This document shows positions 21,221-31,624 of a stretch of 64,000 bases of DNA, in pieces. Origin of the DNA: Entoloma clypeatum (Eukaryota > Basidiomycota > Agaricomycetes > Agaricales > Entolomataceae); assembly GCA_963565915.1 (NCBI GenBank), contig OY751494.1, forward strand, positions 1,302,001-1,366,000, in the 5' to 3' direction. The notes beneath the pieces were generated by a model. That model ran no database searches. It was not told the DNA's origin and saw only the letters and a list, made by a program, of their open reading frames with translations. How positions within the stretch are numbered: position 1 is the first letter of the stretch; each line of letters starts with the position of its first letter. A program made the translations under genes and the position numbers.

Positions 21221-22319
21221 TCACTTTGCCCCCCTCCTTTTCTTCAGAGCCGGAGCATGAACAGCCGCTGGCGCAGGCGCAGGCGTGGGCGCGGGCGCGG
21301 GTTTCGTTTTCGCTCTTTTCGGAGCTGGCGGGGGAGCTGGTGTTTCTTCTTCTTCGTCATCACTGCTGTCCTCGTCACTCTCGTCTTTCAAAGGCTTTCC
21401 TTTCTTGTCTTTTGGTGGTTCTTCATCCCCGGAACTGTCGCTATCTGATGACTCTGACGACTCGGGGGTCGGTGATATATGAGCGGGAACGACGGGCACC
21501 ACTGCAGCTTCATCGACAATAGCGGGTGTCTTTGGAGCTCGTGTGCGGGGCTTGGCCTTCTTGGCCTGCCATTTTTATCAGCATCTATCAAGCGCGTGCA
21601 TGGCATGAATTAGCTTACAGCAGCAGCGGCCGCGGTGGCCTCGTTGGCAGCTGCGACTTCCTCCGGAGAACGTGCCGCATATGCCTGTTTTTCTTGCGAG
21701 TATTGTTCCTTAGCATTAGCTGCGGCGCTATTGTAGATCTGAACGCGACTGGTAAGAACCTCACGTGAAAGACGCGTGAAAACGACGCGACTTACCGCCT
21801 TATCTGCTTCTGACATGTCTTGCCACATTTTACCGATCATGCTCATGAGCTCATGGTGGCTAGTGCCGGGGTTTTTCTCCTTCAAATCCTTGCGGATTTC
21901 GTTCTGGAACATGAGATAAGACGACGCCGGGCGCTTCGGCGCGTTCGGGTCCTTAGGCTTGCGCTTCCGCTTGATGCCCTTGTCGCCGCTATCTAGAGAG
22001 ACGGACGCTTTAGGTTGTGTACCTTTTCTGGTGGCCGCAATTAACGTACCTGCTCCGCAGGGTTAGAGATGTTTCTAAAACGCGGAAAGATGAGGACGCG
22101 TGCATACCTTGGGTTGTAAAATTGCCAGACGAGAAGTTGGAATTCTGGACCCTGTTGGCAAAAGCGTCCGCGACATCTGCAGCGGAACGCATAGAGTCTG
22201 CGACGGCCTTGAGACTGGCGGCGAGCTAGCGGAAGTGAGTGAGGAACATGCGTGTGGTGAACAGTGAAGACAAGAACCTGCATGCGGTGGACTTCAAATT
22301 TTGTAAGGTCGTCTGACAT
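21221..22319 (-). CDS. HMG-box chromatin protein (NHP6-like box, long acidic/basic tail)
   Basis: Five exons on the minus strand: 22319-22278, 22225-22108, 21992-21796, 21738-21619, 21565-21221, 273 residues. A single HMG box at about residues 68-140 (KRKPKDPNAPKRPASSY, MWQDMSEADKA, KEQYSQEKQAYA) is of the non-sequence-specific, DNA-bending class seen in NHP6 and HMGB. Before it is a short helical N-terminus; after it an Ala-rich stretch, then alternating Ser/Asp/Glu clusters and Lys/Pro-rich blocks ending KKRRGAK. Longer than yeast NHP6 (about 93 residues). It is divergent to the PNUTS-like gene, with 356 bp between start codons. Confidence 0.85.
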
Positions 22320-22675
22320 GATTTTGAAGGGCGTTGTTACAATTTTTGAAACGTACACTTTATAAAATTGTTTCCCCAACCAATGTTACTCAATGTCTCA
22401 GGATGACCGTGGGAGAATGCGGAGCCTGAAGCGGAGAACTAAAATGACGAAGGCGGTAATATGGGTGATTCCGTCTTTACGCACACTCCTCAACAACGAC
22501 ATAAAGGCCGCACAGACCATTGAACAGCGTAGGGGATCCTCTAAAGCACTTGTTGTGCGTGCTCAGAACAGTCGTGCACACCGGCTGCCCCAGCTTTCGC
22601 CAAATAAGCCGTTTTTAGTTGCCTATACAAACGCTTAAGCCTCCCAGAAAAAAAAAGACAATTAAAAGATTCAGG
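22320..22675. promoter_or_regulatory. Divergent promoter region, HMG-box / PNUTS-like genes
   Basis: 356 bp between two oppositely oriented start codons with no coding sequence seen. It must contain both promoters. No clear TATA box was identified. Confidence 0.55.
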
Positions 22676-25600
22676 ATGGATCCCGCTTTGTACACGCAAT
22701 GGCCACCACAATCCGTGCCAGAGCCCTCCCACCAGCACGAGTCCCGCCCATCGACACTCGTCGATGACTGGACAAAGGATCGTACGACGGTGACGGCCCA
22801 ATCGGGCTCTCCTTTGTCCGCTCCGAACGGTTTGGATATCAGTGATTTCACGTTGACGGATATGGGTTTGTCGTCCAACTTGCTGCTCCTTCCGCTTAAT
22901 CTCAGGCATTGAACAGGTTCGCCGCCATCAACATCCACCCTCGGGTCGTCTGCCACATCGTATTTCTCGCCATATCAGCACTCGAGTTACTTCCTTCCTT
23001 CATACCCGACAATGGCGTATGGCTCTGCGTGGTCGACCCAAAGTCCAGTTCCCTTATCCAACTACTCCAGTTTGAATGGTGCGACGGCAAACACGACCAC
23101 AACGGCGGCGTCCTCGTCCTCGTCCTCTTCCTCGTCATCACAGGTGCAACAGCACCAGCAGCAGACACCCGCACAAGAGCAACCGCCCAACCCACCCTCT
23201 CAAGCACAGTCTCCACCTGTACAGCAGCCTTCCACCACGCAACCCATGAACATTGAGTACGTCGCCGCGGTATTCGCCAGATCCGTCTGAGTTTATCCTT
23301 GTAGCCCTGCTCTGATCACAATAAACGGTTCTCGTGCCGTCAATATGCAACACTATCCCACCGCTAATTATAATGGACAAACCGCCTCAACTCTTTCTCC
23401 ACAACAGGCCATGTCACATTATCCGTACTCGTACCTTTCTGGACTTTATCGCTCTGCAGCACCATATTACCACAACCTTCAATCACAAACCCCTCAAGGC
23501 ACTCTGTCCCCACAGGCCCTTCATTCTCCCTCCAATTCAATGCTGTCAACCATCATGCCGACTTCCTTCTATTCTACCCTCACCCCCGCAGCCGTAATTT
23601 CCGCAGCACAGAAAACCCCAACTCCTGCTCCTGTTCCAGAACCACAAATTTCTCCCGAGGAGCGTAAACGACAATTCCAAGCAGGCATCAAACCTCTTCT
23701 TCTCGCCAGCCAGTTTACAGGGGCTTCTGCCGTTCTCAATCTCGTTTCCAGAATAGCAGATTATGGCCCGCAGGAGGTGGAAGCCGCAACCCGACTAGAA
23801 ATCTTGACAAAGATTAGGGATGGGGCTGGTAATCATTATTTTCGGGCTTGGTCCGAGAATCTTACGGCAGTAGAGATTACGCGTGATTGGCTGAAAGCGG
23901 CTTTCGTTGCAGACATTGACAGTCCGCTGGTCGAGACTTTGATGCCACTGTTACATGTGAGTGGACCCCACGAATCACCGCAAATACTAAATACTTACGG
24001 AAGCGTAACGTAATTTTCTCCTTCCCCTTCTCTCAATGTTGGACATGGGCAGCTTATCGATCGATTGCCAATGACTGTCGACTCTTTGAAGGCTTCAAAA
24101 CTGGGCAAGCTCGTAGTGAAACTGGTAAAGGAGCCGCCGTCTTCGGGTGAGTTGATCTTCATTTCATCTCGTCGACGTCACACTCGACGAAGAGCGTCTG
24201 CGTCTGCTCCTGTTGTTGCTCCTGTAGAGCTTGAGATGAACTATCATCATCCCTGTATAAATCTTACAGACGCCGTGAGACACGTACTACAATACATGTA
24301 TCTAACTTCTTTTTCCATGTTTTTTTTTCTTTGGCTTGGCGAAACGCAGCGATCAAGGACATGGCTTCCAATGTGGAACGAAAATGGCGCACACTGGTTA
24401 GCAGTGCTGAAGGGCCACCCAAGTCCTCTGAAAACAATCCAACCGAGGGTCAGTCACGTCACTCCGTTTCCCTGAACGTCACAAACCCCTGATGTCCCTC
24501 TATCTGCGATAGACGTCAAAACGAAAAAGCGCAAGCTGAGCGATGTTCCCGCCCTCAAAGGCATTCCTCCGGCAAAGAAGTCGGCTGTTGGAATCGCGTC
24601 CTCGACAAAGCCAGTGGTTGTTAAGAAGGAGCCAGCGAAGCCCTCGGCGCCAACCGTCAAGGATGCCAAATCGGATTCTTCATTTTTCTCTGCACCTAAA
24701 CCCAAACCGAGACTCCCGAGCTTCAAGAAGGCACCTCCCGCACCTCCGGCGGCCAGGCAGCAAACGACGGATAATGTTGCTCAGCCCTCCTCAATTGATC
24801 CCTTCCAAGAAGCGCTCAAGTCGATGGCCAAAGGGCGCAAGGAATCACCCGCAGTATCGACGCCACCTGCGACCAACACACCCGTCCAGCAGCCTGTCAC
24901 TGTAAAGAATGGTAAGAAGAAGAAGACGGTTACATGGGCCGCCGATGACAAGCTTGAGGCTATTCGTCTCATTGAGAAGGCTATCTATGACGACGATCCT
25001 GTAGATGTCAGCTTCTTATCCTTATTTCTGGATTTGTACGATACATTAATGACTTGTTCCGTTTTTTTTTGCGGTTGTTCGTTTTCTCTATCCAGGGTTT
25101 TCATGTGTCACACAGCCTGCGCGACTTGGATCGAGGAGAAGGAGCTGCATTGCATGCACATCTATTTGAAGAGACCGTTGATTGGTCTGAATCACCACGT
25201 AAGCAAATGATAATTTCATGCTGTGTTGATCTCTTCTAAAGGGGATTGAACTATTTGAACAGTAATCGAAATTCCGATAGACATCGATCTGCGGCCAAGA
25301 GGAGAAGGGAGTGAGGAGAAATCGAAGCAGGAGCTACGAGAACAAACGGCGCTCGGAGCATTATACATGTCACCAGCACATATTCCTGACACGCCTGCAG
25401 AGCCAACACACGTGATAACAGACGAGGAAACGGACAGGGAAGTCCAGGTGATGACCTGCGGGAACGAAGCAGATGCCGTGTTCTGGAGTGGAGGTCCGGT
25501 ATCATCTGCACAATCCGTCGCCGATCTCGTTGGGCAGCTAGCGGCGGGAAATATGCAAATAGACCCCGCGTTGGGCGGAGCATCATTCAATTCACAGGGT

Positions 25601-26051
25601 CTTGATCTTTCAGCAATCGGTCTCGACAACAACCCCACCGTTTCTGCGATACAAGCACTCCCGCAAGACCAGATCCAGCAGCTCCTCCACCAGTTGGCGA
25701 CCCCGGGGATGTTTTCCCAGATGGATCAACAGCAATCGTCATACAATGTTTCCGGCGATCAGTCGGGCTGGTCCGGTTACTCAGCCGAATATGGACAACA
25801 GTTCCAGGACGAATCAGAACGCGGCTGGAGAGGCCGAGGGCGAGGGCGGGGACGAGGGCGAGGAGGTGACATGGGCTTTAGACAACACAGTAAAAGCAGA
25901 CCATGCAGTTTCTTTATGGCAGGAAGGCGAGCATTTGCAACATTCCCACAACAATGTTTCTAAACTGAGCGAAAACTGATGATTGGCTTCTGAAATTAAC
26001 AGATGCAAATATGGCGATCAATGCGACTTTGCCCATGAAATCCCCTCCTAA
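22676..26051 (+). CDS. PNUTS-like PP1 regulatory subunit: TFIIS-N domain, RVxF-type motif, CCCH finger
   Basis: Nine exons: 22676-22865, 22917-23256, 23305-23956, 24053-24146, 24350-24448, 24513-25006, 25096-25198, 25263-25926, 26003-26051; 894 residues. In PNUTS (PPP1R10) family members a nuclear scaffold brings protein phosphatase 1 to transcription and 3'-end processing complexes. Seen here in the family order: a low-complexity N-terminus; a TFIIS N-terminal-type helical domain (about residues 300-450); KKKTVTWA near residue 595, closely like the PP1-docking TVTW motif; an RG-rich stretch (about 845-865); and a C-terminal CCCH finger, C-x7-C-x5-C-x3-H (first Cys in RPCSFFMAG, end CDFAHEIPS). 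The last intron (25927-26002) uses a GC donor (AG|gcgagc); no GT is available and the join rebuilds the finger. Confidence 0.85.
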
Positions 26052-26723
26052 CGGCGTTAGTGCTTTTTAGCGCCTTATGACATCCGTACATGGGACCCGT
26101 GGCTTTTGACATTCATATCGATAGGCTGGTACTGGGTATCGTTTTTTTCTTAATTATGTACATCGTTGCATTACATATTTTTTCTGATCACACGCAATAT
26201 AATGTCATGAGGGAGGGTGCATTTTCAGTTCAGAAATAATATGGTGGAAGAGTTGCGGTGAGAGAAACTGGAGCAATGACTCACGCGGCCTGCGGCGTGC
26301 TGCGTTTGCCAGAAGGAAAGGCCCCCCCCCCCTTTTACACGCACGATATCCTTAGGCCTCGAATTTCGATGAATTGTTGCTGTACTTTAGTATACTATAC
26401 AAGAGACGAGTACAAGGGATATAAATAGGTGGAGCAAATGGACAGAGGGGGATCCATGCACAAAGCGTAAGGTAGAGAGGGGGACAACAAGTATGATACA
26501 ATCTAAGTGCAAAAAAAAAAAAAAAAAGGGTAAAGAAAGGTGGGGAAGGGGATGGAATTCATGAGAAGGAGAGATGATGATATCCGAACATTTGAGATGA
26601 GCATTGAGAAACAGATGAATAAAGGTCCAAAACAAAGACGACGACAGGCAGTCAAAAGCAGTAGGAGGAAGAAGAAGAACCCGCTTGTTTTGGCAGGGGT
26701 TTTTTTTTCTCATTCTACAGGTT
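26052..26723. other. Convergent intergenic region with homopolymer runs
   Basis: Lies between the 3' ends of two convergent genes. It contains a run of 11 C (26322-26332) and a run of 17 A (26511-26527). No gene is supported. Confidence 0.6.
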
Positions 26724-29700
26724 TCATCCTGCATTTCCGGCCGGATTCGTCGTGCGTCGTTTCCGCGCTGGGCGTTTCGATGCGGGCTCGTTAGTAGTTG
26801 TGGTAGGCGAGGTTGAACCGGGGCCTTGCTTCCGTTTCAGCGACGCACTGGAGAGTGCTGGAGTGTTAGTAGTAGCACCAGATGACACCGTGGGAGACGT
26901 GACGACTGTCGACGACGAAGAGGGTGTAGCCTGCGCTTGCTGCTGCTGCTGCGTGGGTATCGTTTTGTGCTGCTTTTGAGGGGAGTTGCTCGCAGAAGCT
27001 GGTGCATTTTTGGGTGAGCTGGTCATTGGGGTGGAAGTGGAGGCGGAGTTCGGGGGCGGGTTAGTGACGGAGGCGGGCGCACTTGAGTACAGTGTGACTG
27101 CGGGAGTTGGAGGAACACTGGAATTGCTGTGGATGGAGGTGAAGGGGTGGATGGATGGATTGCTGAGGTTGGGGTGAGCACCGTTGACGAGGCTGTTGGG
27201 GGGCGGCATAGGGGGCAGTGGGTTTACCGCGTGGATTTCCTTGATTTTTGCTGCGTACTTCTTAAGGGCCTCTAATTCGCTCGAATGAGTTGACCGTTCA
27301 AATCATATACAGCCGTTGCTTACCCAATGGCCCGAGAGATGAGTCGGTGGAGAAGGTGATCAATTCCCCCATTTGGGCAACGCTCTCTGCAAGCTGCCCA
27401 AGTCTCTCGTCAGTAAATCCGTCTGGGGAGACTTCAGACAAACGATTACTAACCTCAAGACACCGCATTGTAGCCTGCGGAATTCCAAACGCATTGACAG
27501 GCTCGCCAGGCATCGACGCCCTTTCAATTGTGATCCTGGGCTCCTCCCACCTCTTGTCATCTTCCAACTGCTGTTGGTGCTGCGACTGTTGGTTCGTATT
27601 GCCGTTTGGTGTCGGCGTAGATGCGCCCCGCACTCTGAGGTTCGGTGATACCGTCACTCGTGTTCCCATGATAGATTCCAACGAGATGTATTTTTCGTGG
27701 GAGTTGGCGTCAAACTGGAAGTCCTCAAAGCGAAACATCATCCCAGATGATGATGGCGTCGACTGGGATGTCCCGGGGGGAAATGGTGCGGTGAGGACGA
27801 CGTGGGCTGTAAGCGGGCCGCGTAGAACGACTGTGTAGCCGTTGTTGTACTTGTATGTCCATACAGCACCAACACATTCGACGATCGTATGGCCAGAGGA
27901 GTAAACCCGTTCCCGAGCGCCATCGAGTGACAGTGTCATTGACTTGACGCCGGATTGGGTGGTGACCAGGAAGAAACGGGGAAGGATTGGAACACCAATG
28001 TCTGACCGATGAACTGTCAAAAGCTTGCTTTTTTAGGGAGAAGAGGTTGTGTTGAACGTACCAAATACTTTCGCTTCACCTCGTTGACTGTCTTTCCAGA
28101 AGGTGAACTTCATTATAGCCCTTGGTGTGAAATACTCCGTTATTATATCGTTCCAATAAGAAAGCTGTAGTTTTTGCTGCTCCCATGCATTAGCTTAATC
28201 TTCACGTCCGAAGGAGACGGATAATAGTCACTTGGTTTTCGCTGGAAAGAACTCCGCTAAATTGAAGTAAACGAGTCAAGCCTTGTCCTGTTCCGCTGCT
28301 CATAGGTTGGCTGCTTGATATTGATTGTCATCTTGTCTTCGTGAACTATGATTAAAATGCCACTTACGTATTCGGTGGGCGTTGTATGGGCCCAGGAGCA
28401 GGTGGTTGTGCATCTGAGGGTCCTAGCCCATCCGTTAATGATGATGGTGGAACATTGGAAGGTCCAGCAGTCGGAGGATGCAGCTGGGGGGCTGGGGGTG
28501 GCCGTGAAGCCATGGACATTGGCTGGTTAGGTCCTGACACGGGCATCTGTTGTCCAGGCTGAGGCGGACCATGCGACTGCATTCCGCCCCTGTTGCCGGA
28601 AGGTGGTGGGGGTCCAGGCTGTATTTGTGGATGCGCAGAACGTGGGGTATGCGGCCGTTGTTGGGATGGCGGCCGGGGTATCGCCTGGGGTTGTGAATGT
28701 GGCCTCGGTGGCTGAGGGGCCATATGCGGGTCTGGAGGGTGAGGGGAGTGGCGAACGGGGTGTTGTTGTGGTAGTGGAGGGTGAGCTGAGCCGTGCGAAG
28801 GGGGTCGCGGAGGGACATGGGATGGCGGCGGCATGGAGAAGTGGGAGGGGTAGCTTTCTAGTGAGGCATTCATCTGCTCGAACTGTTGTGCGGGCGTTAA
28901 ATGAAAACCCGGGCGGCTGGGGTTGCCAGATGCGGCGAGACCAGCTGACATGGGTTGGGATATGTCGGACATGGGAATAGGGGAGCCAGATGGTGCAACA
29001 AATGGAGGGAATTGACCATTTGATTGAGGCATGCGAGAAGGGTTATGGGATTGAGGAAATTGAGGGTTCGAAAAGTTCATGAACGCCATCGGGCTGTCCT
29101 CTGGGTTCATTTGAGGGCGATTCGCTGGCGTTTGAGAGGGTCCTGGGGTGGCCATTGACATGTTCGGTGTATGCGAGCCAGCCCGAGGAGAAGGTATTTG
29201 AGGGGGGTGATGCTGTGAAGAAATCTGCATAGAGTTCTGAAATTGATTTTGGTGAAGTCCCATCTGTTGTGGCATTGATGTCGGTTGGGACAGACTGTTC
29301 ATCGGCTGAGGCCCAGTACGACCAGGGGGCATGGGGGGGTTTCCAACGGGCCGATTCATGGTCAAAGGCATGTCGGCACCCAGCTGGCTCTGTAGTTGCG
29401 CTTGATGCTGCATTCGGAGCTGGTGTTGCATTTGTGGCGTGATCTGTCGGATTTGCGGCTGGGCCATGTTGGCTGGGGGGTTTATGCCCATGCTCAAGCT
29501 ATTGTTGGCGAGGTTGGGAGAGATGCCCCCAAGAGATCCAGGGCCGGGGTTCATGGAAGGCTGAGAGGACACTCGTCTGACTACATTGCTTCCAGGGGGT
29601 TGACTCATCATGCTCGGGTTGAACGACATGCCTTGATTGTGTGCTAACGCGGCAATATGAGGAGGGGCGCCGCCGCCTGCGGACATGGAAGACCCCGCCG

Positions 29701-30007
29701 GACCCATCATGTGCTGGTTTGCTGCGGCTTGGCGCATCTGTTGCATTTGACGCTGCCGTGCCTCTTGATGTTGTTGTTGAAGGGCTTGGTATCGCTGCTG
29801 CTGGGCGGCACTGATGGGGGCGGGATTATTGTTGTGCATCATTGCAGAATTTGGCCCATTGGGGTTCGAAGGAAGACCCAGATGTGTCGAAGGGAGTTGT
29901 TGCTGGCCAGCTGGCGGCATACCCTGCATGAATGGAGGGCCAACACCAAGCATTCCTGGAGGCGCTCCACCTTGTCGTAACATGTCGGGACGAACGTTTA
30001 CGTTCAT
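26724..30007 (-). CDS. LIM-domain-binding (LDB/SEUSS-type) transcriptional co-regulator
   Basis: Five exons on the minus strand: 30007-28368, 28310-28232, 28176-28062, 28001-27324, 27271-26724, about 1019 residues, phases consistent. The conserved core (about residues 550-790) contains LTRLLQFSGVLSS, YWNDIITEYFTP, VPILPRFFLVTTQSGVKSM and YKYNNGYTVVLRGPLTAHVV, the signature of LDB/Chip/SEUSS proteins. Aspergillus PtaB is a fungal member that acts with a Flo8/SomA-type partner in adhesion and development. The N-terminal 540 residues are Pro/Gln/Met-rich; the C-terminal tail is Ser/Thr-rich, ending in a basic cluster (KRPARKRR) that may be a nuclear signal. The start is the first in-frame ATG; the frame is open further upstream but without ATG. 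The acceptor of exon 2 could be three bases earlier. Confidence 0.85.
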
Positions 30008-30388
30008 CTGGAGAGAAGGAAGGACGACATTAGTACTGACATGGCGAGAAGAAGCGAGGGAAGAAAAGGAAGGGCCGGGGGGAAAGTTCGGGGTATTCAC
30101 CAAAGAGTGAACAGATGGATATCTCCGACGATCGGCAGTGACGGTTCGTCAAAAGATTGGCCGATGGGGGGGACGAGGGAGAAAAACAGGGGGGAATGGA
30201 ATTAGGTCGCGGAGAACGTCCAGAACAGCGAGCAAGGAGGAAAAAAGACAGAGCGTAAGGAGGTGTGTGTGAGCGCTTCTGTTGAATGTCCCACACGTGG
30301 CGAACCCGCCCATCTTCCCCGATGGGGTTATCATCCGACTTTCGGTCAGCAAAATATTTAATTAATATTATCATAATAACTCACCACC
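30008..30388. promoter_or_regulatory. Divergent promoter region, LDB-like / IMP3 genes
   Basis: 381 bp between the two start codons. The part next to IMP3 is AT-rich (atttaattaatattatcat, about 30357-30375). No coding evidence. Confidence 0.5.
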
Positions 30389-31210
30389 ATGGTCAGAAAA
30401 TTGAAATATCATGAGCAGAAGCTTTTAAAAAAGGTCGACTTCCTCAACGTAAGATTCCCTTCCCCGCACATCTACATCCTTTCTCAAAACCTCATATTAG
30501 TGGAAGCAAGATGCAAATCTTCGAGAGATCAAGGTCATGCGTCGCTATCATATCCAAGACAGAGAGGACTATCACAAGTGCCTCTGTTATTCGCCTCTTT
30601 TTCAACGGTTTTCTTATCTTAAGCTTAGGTTTAATAAACTATGTGGATCCCTGCGATCGTTTTCCCATCGTGTTTCTCTCCTTCCGGCTCAAGATCCGTT
30701 TCGCGCTCGAATGGAAGGTCAACTCTTGTCAAAATTGTACGACATGGGCGTATTGAATTCTTCAGCAAAACTCAGCGATGTGGACAACAAGCTGACTGTC
30801 GCAGCGTTTTGCCGAAGACGGTTGGCTGTCTTCATGTGTATGTCAAAGATGGCAGAGACGGTCAGCGCGGTATGTCATCATTCGTGTTTCTTCTTTCTGT
30901 GTGTTAACCTCCCACACAACTCTCTAGGCAGTAAAATTCATTGAGCAAGGCCACGTTCGTGTAGGACCCGACACTATCACTGACCCAGCATTCCTGGTCA
31001 CCAGGCGAGTTATACGAGAGTTGAAACGGAATGGGCTTTCTAACCATCTTGCTTTAGACACATGGAAGACTTCGTCACCTGGGTGGACACCTCGAAGCTA
31101 AAGAGGACGATTATGGCGTACAACGATGAGGTGAGGTGGAAATCTGTAGCGCTTTCTTTGATCAGCTTACCGCGTTCTTGCCTTAGCTCGACGACTTTGA
31201 TCTACTCTGA
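30389..31210 (+). CDS. IMP3: U3 snoRNP protein IMP3 (S4-domain, ribosomal small-subunit processing)
   Basis: Six exons: 30389-30448, 30501-30577, 30629-30869, 30928-31004, 31058-31130, 31187-31210, giving 183 residues, the usual IMP3 length. IMP3 works with MPP10 and the U3 snoRNA in the nucleolar SSU processome, where it helps U3 pair with pre-rRNA. Family landmarks seen: [19 protein letters not shown] at the start, [28 protein letters not shown], the S4-like RNA-binding part ([27 protein letters not shown]) and the acidic end DDFDLL. Intron 4 (31005-31057) has a GC donor (AG|gcgagt); the GC..AG join is the only one that gives TRHMEDF. Confidence 0.95.
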
Positions 31211-31624
31211 TACACATTTACCACCCAAGTTTGGTATCAAATACTCCGCGAGCCGTGTCTGCCTGGGTATCAACATGGGGTCGCAGCGGCTGTTGGTGCA
31301 TAAAGAAGAGGATTCTTCATATACTTGAACCATTTACAAATGCAATTGGACATGAAGAATCAAGATAGAATTTGTCCCGTCCATGTAATAATTCATAGTG
31401 CCAAATGCCATCGTTTTTTCGGATGCGACCACTCCAAATTATGTGTTGTTCAGGGTGGCGATCATCATTGGTTTCCCCATTAGAGCACGCGCAGTGTGTG
31501 CGCTTGAAACTTTCTTGACAACCACGACCTCGTACTGGCTATTTTTTTCTCAAGATATCCCTTCTACTGGATTAACGCCCCTCTAGAGCGGGTCTCCCAT
31601 CGCTCGAGAGTAATCACTTAAACA
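31211..31624. other. Intergenic, kinesin-3 promoter region
   Basis: 414 bp between IMP3 and the kinesin gene on the same strand. No coding evidence. Confidence 0.5.
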
